In this document: piece by piece, positions 36,201 to 47,515 of the stretch
How the letters are laid out: each line of letters opens with the position of its first letter
Numbering within the stretch: position 1 is the first letter of the stretch
Assembly (NCBI GenBank): GCA_021234155.1
Contig: JAJEKV010000172.1
Span: forward strand, 186,001-250,000
Length of the DNA stretch: 64,000 bases
DNA from: Isoetes taiwanensis
Lineage: Eukaryota > Streptophyta > Lycopodiopsida > Isoetales > Isoetaceae
Direction of reading: 5' to 3'
Position numbers and translations under genes: made by a program
Notes under the pieces: model-generated
The model's input: the letters and a program-made list of their open reading frames with translations, nothing else
What the model was told of the DNA's origin: nothing
Database searches by the model: none

Positions 36201-38740
36201 GCAGCTTTACGATCTGCTCGAATTTGGCATGAGATACCAATAGATATGGATTTGCCACTAGTAATCACAGTGGCAAGGGTCGTTCAAGGCTCGCAGTATC
36301 TCGCCAATGGCAAGGCTGCAGATTTAGACAACATGCGGGCAGATCTTCTCAAATGGACAGGGCCACAGATCGTTCCCTTCCTAACGAGGTCAGGGCCCTT
36401 CAGAAAGGATTTCTTCCACAATGGATCACCAGCATAGAATTCCCATCTATAAGGAATGAGATCCTTACTGTCCAACCAACGACCACACGATCATGGTCAA
36501 CTCATTGTTTGCAAAATTGTTGGTTGACATTTTCGAGTAGCAGTCAATGCTATCAGCAGAGAAAACAAAGGTCTGAGCCATTAAACATGCAAGGCTTAGG
36601 CCCAGATACTCCGCCATTGATCATATTTTTACCTTGTGGATCTTGATAGAAGATAACAAAAATTGCCGACAGGACCTGTATTGTTGCTTTGTCAACTTTA
36701 CAAAGGCTTTTGACAGGATATCTAGGGAGAAGCTATGGGCGAAATTGACGCAGTTAGAAGTCCCTCCGGAGTTGCAAAATGCAGTATTCGGGTTGTACAA
36801 ATATATGTTCAGCCCAAATGCTACCATCAAGCCAACTTGTAAACAGTAGTGTTGGGATTCGCTAAGGATGCCTACTCTCTCCACCGTTGTTTGGTCTGTA
36901 CGTTGATCAGGTACATGATTGGCTTGTTCAAACATTTTTTTTCTCATCCGACAACTCATCTGCCCCACGATATGGGCCTGGCCATGGTATACGTACTCCG
37001 AGGATTCGATCTCATGTATCTGGCTTTGCTCTCTTCTTGTGTCGAGTGGCGCTAGGTCCAAAGGCTGGATCAAAGGCTCCCCCACCCTGTTGACTGCCTT
37101 GTACTGCATGAATAACGCAAGAGCCGCTGTGCCGACACATACCTATGCCTGTGAGCTCTAGAAGTCATGTAGTCAGGCATGTCCTGATCATGTCCCACAA
37201 ATGCCCCTTAACTTGAACCCCCCATAGCTTGCCTCGGTGAGTCTAAAGATACCCACTTCCCTCTCCTAGGGGAAGGCTAACTTCCAGGGGTAAGATCACG
37301 CTGGTCATCTTTGGCAAACTATATCAGTGTAGTAAGGGGTCCTAGTCAGGGTTGCATGAAGGTCGAAGAGGTGATCAAACATATGGAAGGCCTCTTCAGT
37401 AGGGAAATCACGGATGTGGTTGGCACTGTCGTACCATTGAACAAAGTTGGTGGGCGCCATTGAGCACAAATGGATGTAGAAGATGGCTTGGAGGCCGTCC
37501 AAGGTTCAACAGCATTTGGATGCCCTAGATACCTTCTGCCAGGCCACGAGAATGCACGTGAATTAGGCTAATACTAAGGTGCTCCTCATCTCGTCTTCTT
37601 GTCAACCAAGGCTATCCTCCTTCACTTATCAAGGTTAAAATATAGATGTTGTGCCCATCTACAAGTATATGGGAGTGGAGTTCACAACTTCCACATTTTA
37701 GGACACTTCTATCCACTAAGAGGAAGGCTCTATATGCAATGCAGGACAATAGTTACAAAGCAAAGCTTTATGACTGAGCCCACCAGTCACACTTGTTCAA
37801 GGTCTTGATGAGCTGTGGAGACCGATGGTATCACTTGCCACTTGGAATAACTTGGAGGAGGTGCAGAAGGCCTTCCTACCTCGGGCACTTGAAGTCAAGT
37901 CCATGGTCCCCTATCAGATACTTCTACAAGAGACCGGTTCTACAGCAGGCTGCACTAGAATGTCACCTTATATACTTTCAAAATGCGGTCAGTATGGGAA
38001 ACTCTCCCAAACCCCACCTATGCTATGGCAATGGGTCTGCAACGCCTTGCTAGAAGGAGAAACGAACTAATTTGCTCTCCAAATGGAATGTGTAAGAGCA
38101 CAGGTGCATACAGGTAAAAACAAAGGGGGATCACAATCACCTGAGGCAGTATCTCGATGCATGCTTCTTCGACAAGCTTTGAGATGATGGGGCTCTGGAA
38201 CAGATAAAAACTGCACACAACAAATGCTAGATCAATCCCACAAATGAGGGGGTCCACAAGAGTACCTGCGAACACATTTACCACTGAAGAAGCACAGACT
38301 CATTACATCCATTTTCACAGGTGCTCACTGCCTCCGAATTGAGACAGATAGATGGATTCAAGAAGCGGGAGAGAGCAGGCTATGCCAATGTTGCCAGTTG
38401 GAGTTATTGAGGATGAATGCCACACTCTTTAGCACGGCCCAGCGATCTATCAGAGTGCATTATGTTGAGTTGATCCCGGAGTCTCTCCAATGATGTTGCA
38501 CACCACTTCAGTGGAGATACTGGGATCGTATCTCCAGAAGATGATGGATATGCATACTCAATTGAGTCCTTCGATACTCCGTTGACATGTATCAGTGTAC
38601 AGTTTGTCAGCAGACTTATTACTGCTAATGTGTTTCCCTCAAAAACCTTAGATAGTAATATGTATGATGTGGTCTTTGTTTGGATCCCATAGGCCTATTG
38701 GTCTTCATGGACAATAAATATGCATTCAATACAAGATAGT
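33300..38740 (+). mobile_element. LINE (non-LTR retrotransposon) relic
   Basis: A degraded LINE on plus. 33309-33545 is a two-unit tandem repeat at its probable 5' end. A stretch with remnants such as IGLAEDIILGAKVSQ (33800-34060) and an Ala/Pro/Val-rich linker (about 35000-35160) precede an endonuclease-like block (35190-35330, with NCQGI and ILLMETWEH). The reverse transcriptase follows at 36180-36960: NGKAADLDNMRADLLKW, then DLYCCFVNFTKAFDRISREK and LFGLYVDQVHDWLVQTF. The C-terminal part (about 37800-38070) includes VSLATWNNLEEVQKAFLPRA and ILLQETGSTAG. These blocks are in the order expected of an L1-type element and are broken by many stops and frameshifts. The 3' end is set only approximately, by the loss of similarity before 38.75 kb. 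Confidence 0.82.
33309..33543. repeat. 128-bp tandem duplication at the LINE 5' end
   Basis: Two units, from 33309 and 33437, both start GGATCCAAGA and end with AAGGAC[AG]TGCATA. They are about 80% identical apart from a 15-bp indel. Confidence 0.85.
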
Positions 38741-39470
38741 TCTTAACTATTTTGGCATTATTCAGATGGTTTGTGAGCCAACATTATTAGAGCAAGAGAA
38801 ATGTGATGTGCTACCAGGTAAGAATCGCTCGTACAAATATTTTTATTGCCAGACGTGACAGTTTGAACTTAGATAGATTGAGTGCAAATTTTCGGAGGGT
38901 TCTTTTGGGAAGGGTTTAGAGGGTTTATTATATTGTCACTTCTTTTTCTAATTTTGTCAATGGTTCTGAGGTGTAGAAGATGCACTTCAAGACTACATAT
39001 TATAATAAATATAACTGCATTATAGTAATATAATGTTCATACTATTATAATAAATACACCATACTCCATACTATGTTATGTCTGTGCTCCATACTGTCCA
39101 TACTATTATAATAAATATAACTGCCTTAATGTCCATACTGTTATTATCAAGTCCACAGTACAGGCATAGGAAAAGAGAGCATTGTAAAGCAAATTATTTG
39201 AAGTAAACAATGGAAGCCAAAACACTATAAGCTACAATAATGTTATGAAAATACAGGCATAAGAAGTCTTCATCCTTCTTCACACTCATCATCTACAAGT
39301 AGACAACGTCTACGTCTCCTTCATTATAAATTGGGGATTCCTTTATTGACAAAAGTGATGCTACTGATTCTGCATACACAAGAAGAATGCTAATACGTAA
39401 AAAAAGTTAAGTAGTACTAACATAATTGCTAAAATTTTATGAATAGGAAAAAATGAACCTACTATGAAGG
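38741..39470. other. AT-rich, no recognisable gene
   Basis: Contains a short tandem phrase CATACTATTATAATAAATA (about 39030 and 39100). Nothing else is recognised. Confidence 0.45.
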
Positions 39471-39479
39471 TTCTTCATC

Positions 39480-39850
39480 TTCCTCTGCCACTTTATCGTC
39501 TGAATCCTCAAGATGGTCAATGTTCTCCTCATCAAACTTTTGTGAAACGCTTGCTAGGGCTAAAAGACGAGATGCATTTACATGTTCCACTAACATTTTA
39601 CCATTGTCTCACCCATAGCAGTGACGAGATAAAATAGCAGATGCTACCAATGCCGAACCTGTTTCGCTAAGTAGGTGCAATCTTCTCTTGGACTAAAATT
39701 CTCAATAATGAACTCCATGAACGAAATAGACTTCTCGGTGGATTTCCTACCTGGTGTAGTAGGGCTTGCAGTAAGCTTACTGCCCTCCATGAAGAAATGA
39801 GCAAGTGATTGCTTGGAGATTGTAAGACGTTTGTCTGAAATGGACAAATA
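39480..39850 (-). pseudogene. Unrecognised coding fragment
   Basis: Two frames on minus read like protein. The upstream piece (39847-39644) includes SLAHFFMEGSKLTASPTT and SISFMEFIIENFSPRED. The downstream piece includes LVEHVNASRLLALASVSQKF and an acidic DEEPS end. They are separated by a frameshift and a stop. The amino-acid make-up is normal and not low-complexity, but the family was not recognised. It could be a transposon-borne gene. Confidence 0.4.
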
Positions 39851-40418
39851 TTAATAAAACATAAATTAGATATAGTAAAACTAAGATAAAGATAAAATCA
39901 ACTACATCAAATAAGATAAATTAGACGGCTCGAGTGGATCTTGGTGTCGCATTCTCGAGACACTGGCATAAATGGATAGAAGCGACTACTCATAAACGTC
40001 TAGATGGTTTTGCTTAGTTGGTTAAGGGCATGTCGGTTCGGAATGTTACAAAAACAGATACAGATGGAGGTAGCCATGGAGCTCACTGTCAAGTACTTGA
40101 TAACAACTACTGGTTGTGATGACATACAATTGTGGGGGAGAGATAAAATAGACAATCTGTTGAAGCAACTTCAACCTCTTTGCAATAAAAGACTTATGCT
40201 CACCTTTGAATTGTAGCTATTTGATTATCCTTCTTTTCTAAATGTTGGTTCTGTTGTAGGGTATGCCAATCGATAAATAAAAGCCTTGAAAGTAAAGTCC
40301 ACCACAAAGATGAAGTTGGAAAGATCATATACTTAAAACAACACTGCAAATATCAAGTTGGAATCTCATATACTTAAAGAAGCTGAAATGAAGCTTAATC
40401 AAGCTTTACAACTAGAGT

Positions 40419-40679
40419 GTGATGTGTGATATTGAGTCTATAAAGGTCAATATCGACCATAGGGATATTGAGTACCAGTTGCGTTGGCCAGATGAAACTT
40501 ATACAGTGAGGGTATGCAAGCATCCCACCTGCACATGCCCGGATTTTGTGGGTAGAGAACTGAGAAGGATATATATTCCATGCAAGCATCTGATGTACGT
40601 ATTTGCAAAAGTCCTAAACCACGACCCTAGGTTTTTCTTGGACATCAGTCAACCTATATTGACAGAGGATGTTTTATAA
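40419..40679 (+). pseudogene. SWIM-type zinc finger fragment
   Basis: The frame contains CTCPDF followed after about 12 residues by PCKHLMYVFAKVL, giving the C-x-C...C-x-H ligand set of a SWIM zinc finger. SWIM domains occur in MULE/MuDR transposases, FAR1/FHY3 proteins and some ubiquitin ligases. Upstream, a frame at about 40370-40430 (EAEMKLNQALQLECDV) seems to belong to the same protein, and a further piece (CDDIQLWGRDKIDNLLKQL) lies at about 40110-40185. No transposase catalytic core is seen. It is probably a relic of a MULE-related gene. Confidence 0.65.
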
Positions 40680-40917
40680 AGGGTTCTTGCCTGAGGAAGA
40701 ACGACAGTTCTTGGTATGAACTTTTCCATATCAATTTCTAATAGTTATTAGTGTGGTTTGTAACCTACAAAGCATATATCAATGAGTGTATGCATTACAT
40801 ATGTAATTGAGACTATTTTGATTTCGCTATACGTTGACTCATACTTAGTTCATTATGGTATATGTTATAACCTTCACACTACACATGTTCACTAGATGAA
40901 CACAAATTACAATATGT

Positions 40918-41107
40918 TGCCACAAATTTCTATGTGATAGCAATAGAACCGTCATTCCTTGGATGGGGACGCCCCATCATCACACCCTCCTATTTATAGA
41001 CCGGTCTCCCCTTTTGTTGGCTATCGGCGTTCTCTTGAGCTTTTCTTTTGTCATTAGCGCCTCTACCTACCTTTGCTTTTGTCATTAGCGCCTCGACCTA
41101 CCTTCCT
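40918..41107 (+). repeat. LTR-like segment, copy 1
   Basis: Starts TGCCAC, contains GATAGCAATAGAACCGTCAT and a TATA-like CCTATTTATAGACCGG, and has a 31-bp internal tandem duplication (CTTTTGTCATTAGCGCCTC twice). About 85% identical to the reverse complement of 47325-47481. A TG start and a TATA box suggest the 5' part of an LTR. Confidence 0.65.
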
Positions 41108-41129
41108 AAGCACCTGACACCAGCAAGGC

Positions 41130-42660
41130 CAGCCATCCACGCCAAGACGAGCCGACACCAGCCAAGGATATCCACGCCAAGACGAGCTTCTGGTGACCTC
41201 ACAACATTCTTTACGCCTTTCCAAAACGTCTCCCGCCCAAGCATTTCTCGAAGGGCAGCGGCTTGTTGTCGGTGTATGGAAGCATTTTTCCCTTGCTGCC
41301 TCCTTTCCCATTCAAAAAACTCTGTATGGTTGAAGGTCGAGATAATCCAATCACGACACTTAAGCACTCTTTCGAGACAGATGTAATTGGAACCAAATCG
41401 CGTTTGCCCAGGATTCATGAGTGCTAGGGCCTTCTGACGCAATGATTTGTAAATGGCATAAATTGTCGGCTTTCTTATGATGAATTTTACAAGGCGACGA
41501 GCTTTCTGAATGGGACCTTTGAACCACTTGTGCTGTGAGAACCAATCCTTGAGCAATAGGTTCGAGCAATGGCATTGGCGCCTAGTGACGTGCAACCACG
41601 GAAATCGGGACTCAATAATTGACCCGCTAACTTGCAATTAGATCGTTATCCATTACAACCCGAAATATTCTCTTCGTCCAAAACTCTCTATCACGACCTT
41701 TGTTTTCTGAAAAATCCACCTCTCGTCACTTGGTCAGGTTTTGGTTTCTCTGACCCCCTGGACACCACGATCATGAAGTTTATAAGATGGTCCTTGTTTA
41801 CATTGCTCCAACCATCGGGTCACTAGTGAAGTACCGGCTTCGGTAACACGACACAACTTCATCTCCACTCTCGACCATTTTTCCATGTATTTCATCAACC
41901 ATTTTATTTCCGTATATGAAGGCAACCTAAAAAGTCGGGCCGGCGCTTTAGCAACTTCCCCGAAGGCTTCTTTTCATTGCTTTGTGCTCGAAAATATGTG
42001 GAGACAACCCGACATATAAAATGCCTCTACAACCTTCAATGCGTCTTATCGCCATTTGCTTTGATGTTAAGCAATAATCAACCCTCTGTTGTTTCGTCCG
42101 TACGTCTTTCCACTATTTCTTGTGTCTCTATCATTCTCTGCCTCTCCGTACTTATACCTATTGAGTAGTAGTCCACCCTCCGATTCGTATGCTGCCCCAA
42201 CAGGGGTGGTATAGTTATTTTAAATGCCTCGCTTCGCCTAAGCTCTTGAGTATCCATAACTTCGTCTTTTTTCATATTATTCTTCGTTTGTGTATCACAT
42301 CTAGTCGACAACCTTTCAATGGCATCCTTTCACAAGTCAGCGGATGCATGACAAGTTACACACCAACGTCTCTTTCACGTAAGATGTGAGCTCGAATTCT
42401 TGTTGCAGAACTATTTACCGATGAGTATCTACAAAACACACATTCTCACTCATTTACGCCAAACTCTTTTACAAAATTCCATTCTGGGCCTCTTTTCCGA
42501 TTGGCAACCCCATAACGCGACCATGTGCACGTGGTGCAGTCCCCGTGGCCCTGCCACGTGCGCGCGCAGTCCTCGCACCTCTAGAGATGGATGCATGACC
42601 ACTGCCTGCACCTCCTGAGGTAGATGCATGACCAGTCACCATTGCTGCTAGCTTGGCTGA
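41130..42660 (-). pseudogene. hAT transposase, N-terminal half (BED finger remnant and DUF659)
   Basis: hAT transposases cut and paste DNA transposons. On minus, coding order runs from about 42660. A degenerate BED-finger area contains VCNLSC and VKGCH (about 42390-42310). LPSYTEIKWLMKYMEKWSR follows (41925-41734), the start of the DUF659 region. Then LLLKDWFSQHKWFKGPIQKA, RFGSNYICLERVL and REMLGRETFWKGVKNVV (41600-41190), all typical of the plant hAT core. Several stops and frameshifts occur before 41640. Similarity stops near 41190-41130, next to a small tandem CCACGCCAAGACGAGC duplication and the LTR-like segment at 41107. The C-terminal dimerisation domain is missing here; a possible match lies at 52.6-53.5 kb on plus. 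Confidence 0.85.
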
Positions 42661-42964
42661 CAATGTCTGTTGATCAGACTCCTTGATTACATGAACTAAA
42701 GGAAGACGTATATATGCAAAGGAGCAAGCTCACTATGCATATGTTACATCGACGTTTCGTACGAGAATCAAGGGGGTTGGACGGGAGCCTATAGGATATT
42801 CTAAGAAAGCAGATGCGAACCCAAGGTTGGAAAATACTGGGATGGAGTAATCTCACTTTCCAGTATCCAACGTCAGGTCCGGGACACAAAACCCACACCT
42901 CAAAGGCAAACCGTTTCCCAAGGACTATTTTGACTCAACCTGGCAGTCAACGTTTGAGGTGAAT

Positions 42965-43445
42965 TCTAGGGCTAATGACATTTTTCTTATATATACTATT
43001 ACAGTGCCACAAAACAGGTTAAACATGGGCATAAACATTTTTTTTGCTTTGTAAATGTAAAAAAACATCTCGAAGATTTTCGCGTACACGAAAACATCTA
43101 ATTCCCGTACGCGAACTTTTTTCCGCGTACGCGAACACTGAAAAACAGCGTACGCAAACTTTAAATTGTTTCGCGTAAGATCACGTACACGAAAAAAGGT
43201 TCGCGTATGCGAAGATGTTTTTGCATACCCGAACTAATTTTATTTCCGCGTACGCGGTTTTTCAGTGTTCGCGTACGCGAATTAGATATTTTTGCGTACA
43301 CAAAATTCTTCCGACGCCGGAAATTTTTTTTGCCATATTTTTTAGGTTTTATACGGTAAATATGTGCCGTATCATACAATTCATATGTATTCCGTATAAA
43401 ACATACAGCGTATTGAACCTATCCCTAGATCAGATATCATAACTG
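42965..43445. repeat. CG-rich foldback element, copy 1
   Basis: Arms at about 43070-43165 and 43235-43320 are imperfect inverted repeats. An exact stretch GAACACTGAAAAAC at about 43130 pairs with GTTTTTCAGTGTTC at about 43257. Within 250 bp there are about ten variants of the palindrome TTCGCGTACGCGAA, in an otherwise AT-rich setting. The right flank (43317-43440), with CCGGAAA, CCGTAT repeats and AACCTATCCCTAGATCAGAT, resembles the flank of a second copy at 60.9-61.03 kb. Confidence 0.8.
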
Positions 43446-44431
43446 AACTTCTGTAACTGTAAGCCTCACTTAACTTCTTCTTCTGTCCAGCTGATACTAT
43501 AGGATTAAAATCAACATCTTCTCAAGTAGCCAGAATACTACAGGAGTCAAAAGCAGACTTTCCAAAAGCTGCAGTTAAATCCTTGAATGATTATAAATAC
43601 CTTTTGCAAAAATAGAGATGAAGAGAAAAGGAAATACATAGTAAAATGTGCAATCTGTCACATGCTCAAAGAAGCTGCCACTACTCCTGAAATTTGACCA
43701 AACCTGCAAATTGATCGCCCAGTACACATAATAATATATGAAACCCATAAGAAGTGCTGCATTGTCGGAATATATAGCAGTCAACCTGAATTGGTTAGAC
43801 AACTTAGCCCAACCACCAGACATAACCTCTCAAGCGTCTGGCTCAAGCTCCATATATTATTCTATATCCAGTTGAGGAGTCTGTAAATTAGAATCAAACT
43901 ACTATGTTCTTTTCAAGGAAACATCTCCATATCTTTCTGCTAGCAAGAAAGAGCGACATGGAGGAAATCAAACATCCAATTAAGGAACCTAGAGTAAATT
44001 ATCGATTGCAGAAAACCAACAAAATTGAAACTCCTTTTCTCGGAGGCTATGCAGAATATGCTCCACCTTATAGCCCATGTGCCTTTTCAGTGTATTCTTA
44101 CTTACTCAGAAAGAATGAAACGAGAATGCTCTTGCCAAGATCTTCCTTGCTTGCAAGAATCATAATGCTTCTCTAAAGCATTAGAGAAGAAAGACCACGT
44201 TAGTGGATTACCTGCAAGCTCTAAAGTACATTGCCTTGAAGAAAACTTCAAGAAATGGATGACCTGGCAATCTTGAAATGTGCAGATCTGATAAACTATG
44301 GCAAGAGACCCTGGCTAGCCTCTGTAGGAGGTTGAAATGATACCAAAAACACAACAGCAGTGCCAAATCAGGAGACAAGGAGGGCGGCCTCCCTTCTCCA
44401 GTGTTGCCCTAGCCGCAGGCGGCGTAGCGGA

Positions 44432-44540
44432 TAAGCCAGAATTTACCCTAAGAGAACTTTACGTTTCAAGAAACACCAAGAGGGCTTAAATTTCGGTCAT
44501 CAGCAGTCCCAGAGTATAAGCCCTCGTGGTGTTTTTTGTA
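44432..44540. repeat. Hairpin repeat 'AGAATTTACCCTAAG', copy 1
   Basis: The block GCCAGAATTTACCCTAAG, then CAAGAAACACCAAGAGGGCT, recurs at 61497-61600. Here the AAACACCAAGAGGGCTTA arm (44480-44497) is followed 42 bases later by TAAGCCCTCGTGGTGTTT, pairing 17 of 18 bases. Confidence 0.75.
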
Positions 44541-44989
44541 TACATAAAGATCATTACATTACCTTCACCTTCTAGCCGAATTGTGTCTTGACACGACGAA
44601 TTTAAAATCGTTACTCGAACCTAAAAACTCAAATCCGTCTGTGGCTCGCTTCACCCTAGCAAAATATTTGCACCCACCGCTACCAAAATACTTCTTCAGA
44701 ATAGAAGTCTGTTGAATATAGGCAAACACATTCTTGGGCCAGTCTTCATCGAAGGTTTCCCTGTTTTGGGCATGTTTGGGTTCTGGACCTATTTGAAACA
44801 TTTACGAGAACACGAATACAGTCATAGTCGGCTACATCTATCCTGCGTACAAAGATGGCGAGGGCTAAACAAGGTCGCTCCTACAAGTTTTCTAGCCTGT
44901 ATTCTTGCAATGCCTCCAAAAAACCAAACTCCACCACCAAGAACCCATCCACAATTGCAATAGGAGGGCAGTTCGCCCTGAAACTGACG

Positions 44990-45720
44990 AGCAGATGTTA
45001 ATATGCTTATAAAAAAAATTCAAATTTGTCAGCCTTGTTAGCTCCATATCTTGGTTTTAGCCATACTTACCTGCATGCCTTTTGCATCATAAAATGCTTC
45101 TAAAGCGTTAAGTGCTTTTGCACACCCTTTACACTTCTAGCAAGTAGTACAATATCATCAATGTAAAGAAAAAGTAAAACAACATACTCATATAGTTGCA
45201 TGCCATTACTTCCGAACTTAGTTACCCACGCCTCTAATTCATCAATGAATAGCCTAAACAACGTTGAAGAAGAGGACATCTTTGCTTCACACCAATGTTT
45301 TCTGCTAAATCTTTACATTTTGCTATAAATGATAGTGATAGTTGTATCAAAATTTATTTCAAAACCAGCTTCACTGCCGAGTGATATTTTGTTGGTGCAA
45401 CAAATTGTCCAATCGCTGCCAAAGATTCTCCCTATTCACCATATCAAATGCCTTTGTATAGTCTACAAATAATGCAAACAATGGTTTTTTTTCCCACTGG
45501 CTGAATCTACCATCGCTCTAGCTGTGATCAGATGATCAATAATAGATCTTTTTGGCCTGAAACATGCTTGCCTTATCGTTTGAACTGCATGTTCTTCTGC
45601 CCACGCATCAATTTAGCATTTAAAATAGTGGCAAAGGGCTTAGAGTATAAACCGCTAACCATTTTCATACTATAGTTAGTTGAATTTATATTCATTTATA
45701 GTTTTATATACTGCCCGTAA
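44990..45720 (-). pseudogene. LINE reverse transcriptase fragment
   Basis: On minus, three frames together give an RT of a non-LTR retrotransposon: ACFRPKRSIIDHLITARAMV (about 45565-45505), PLFALFVDYTKAFDMVNREN and LWQRLDNLL (about 45480-45405), LFRLFIDELEAWVTKFGSNG (about 45275-45215) and the catalytic LYIDDIVLLARSVKG (about 45170-45125). The catalytic box is YIDD where L1-type elements usually have FADD or YADD. Frameshifts lie between the blocks. It is a different copy from the plus-strand LINE at 33-38.7 kb but of the same general class. Confidence 0.85.
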
Positions 45721-46064
45721 ACATTTTCTGATAAATATGAACCTGCATTTTTAATTTATTCAAGTGATCTGTATCTTCGGTACTGGCAATCTTTATCTTG
45801 CCTAAATCAAGTAATCTGCAATCTACAGCTTGCTGCTTCAATTCAAAGGGGTCTCTAGACGCACTAAAGGTGCAAGATCTATCTGGACACGTAACTTATA
45901 AACATTCTTGAATCGCCAAGTGGTTTTGAAACCAAGCTTTGAACTCGTCAAAGCACAATTCAAATTCACCAACAACAAACCAATTTATTGGAAATGTAGT
46001 TTTGGTAATGCCTTCATTGGAGACGTAGTTTTTGTAATTATGTCGTTTAGGACAACATATTTTC

Positions 46065-46500
46065 TTACACTATAGAGAGAATAGGTGCATTAACATATAC
46101 GAACATAGATGCTTTAATAGTGTAGTAAATTGCATTCACCAGCAAAAACACAAAGAGAGATTCTAAAAATTCATCGTCATGCATTTCAGCAGCCTTTGAA
46201 TAGATATTGCCACAAAGATGTCTAAATGCCAAGAAAAGAACCATCTTCAAAATCTACATTGAAGATACTAGCATTGTCAAATAAGCACAAGACTAAACCC
46301 ATCTTCTTAGCATCCTTTGTCACTGGCACATCATACATCCATTCAACACTGGTTGATAACTTAACCTCGTAGAAGATATCAAACTCTATGGATTCACTGC
46401 AGGGTGCTTTAACTATACAGTATTTGCTCTTGTGAGCCTGCACATCAACATAACGTTTTGCAGTTTCTTCCAACGCTTCAGTTGTTAGTTCATTGGCCTT
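46065..46500 (-). pseudogene. Unrecognised coding fragment with one frameshift
   Basis: Two overlapping minus frames appear to be one protein. The first (46500-46222) has ETAKRYVDVQAHKSKYCIVK, then FDIFYEVKLSTSVEWMYDVP, and ends FNVDFEDGS. The second (46250-46065) continues FLAFRHLCGNIYSKAAEMHD and a hydrophobic FLLVNAIYYTIKASMFVYVN. The shift lies at about 46240. The composition is protein-like, but the family was not recognised. Confidence 0.4.
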
Positions 46501-46670
46501 TAATCAATATTCATAAGTAATCTATCGGGGAATTTTATTATTTGGAGGGTTTTTCTTGAGATGGTTTAGAGGGTTCCATGGGAGAATATTCCTTAGAATA
46601 TTTTGTTGAGGCATGTTGCACTAGTCGCCATTTATTTTTTCATGTAGCAAAATATTTTATTTCTATTCCT

Positions 46671-47515
46671 AGGATGGGTCCTGATCTACACACAAGTGGC
46701 CGATAGTGAAGTGGTGTTCTCATTGAGCTTTCTGAAAATTATTGAGTACAAATTGATGCCCCTCCCTAGGGGTAGAAATTTTGAAAAAACTTGAAAACTA
46801 GAAAATGCTCCGAAACTAGACAATCATCGAGAGCATAACAAAGTTGCGAAACAAGATCAAAGATGAGACATCCGCCACGTAGGGTGAGGAAAGGTAAGAA
46901 AAACTGGCGACAACTTCTCATCGGGTGTGAACCGCTTGTTATGAACGTCGCACCCCTAAGTCGAGGGAGCCTCTGTGGATGCGGACCTCAGAAAAAAAAA
47001 AAATTGGGAGAGAGAAACCTGGAAAAAGAGTAACCCATTAGTTGTCGAGTTCCATGGGGGGAGGGGACAACGCCCAAGAAAGAGAAAAACAAACTTGAAG
47101 CCACAGGCTACCGAGAAAAAAACCACGGTCGACCAACCAGGAAAAGCCGTGGTTTAGGACAGCGTGAAGGTACATCACTTTGGAGGCAACATTGTCACCG
47201 AAAGTGAAGAACAAAACATATATCCATATGTGCCCCAAGACCCATGACAACAAACCTAAGAAACTCAACCGAACCGCAGCCACCGAACCTACATCATCCG
47301 TGAAGAACACAAAGAGAGGGGGAAGGGAAGGTAGGTAGAGGCGCCAATGACAAAAGCAAAGTTTAAGAGAACGCCGATGGCCAACAAAGGGGAGACCGGT
47401 CTATAAATAGGAGGACGGCGATGATGATATGCCCCCATCCGCGAATGACGGTTCTATTGCTATCGCAATAGAATCGTGGCATCCTAGGATGGGTCCTGAA
47501 TCTACACACAAGTGG
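46671..47515 (-). repeat. LTR-like insertion flanked by 33-bp direct repeats
   Basis: CCTAGGATGGGTCCTGA and the following 16 bases occur at 46671-46702 and again at 47483-47515. Between them lies about 780 bp that includes the inverted copy (47481-47325) of the LTR-like segment at 40918-41107. The direct repeats are much longer than a retroviral-type target duplication. The LTR start (TG) falls exactly next to the right-hand direct repeat. Confidence 0.55.
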
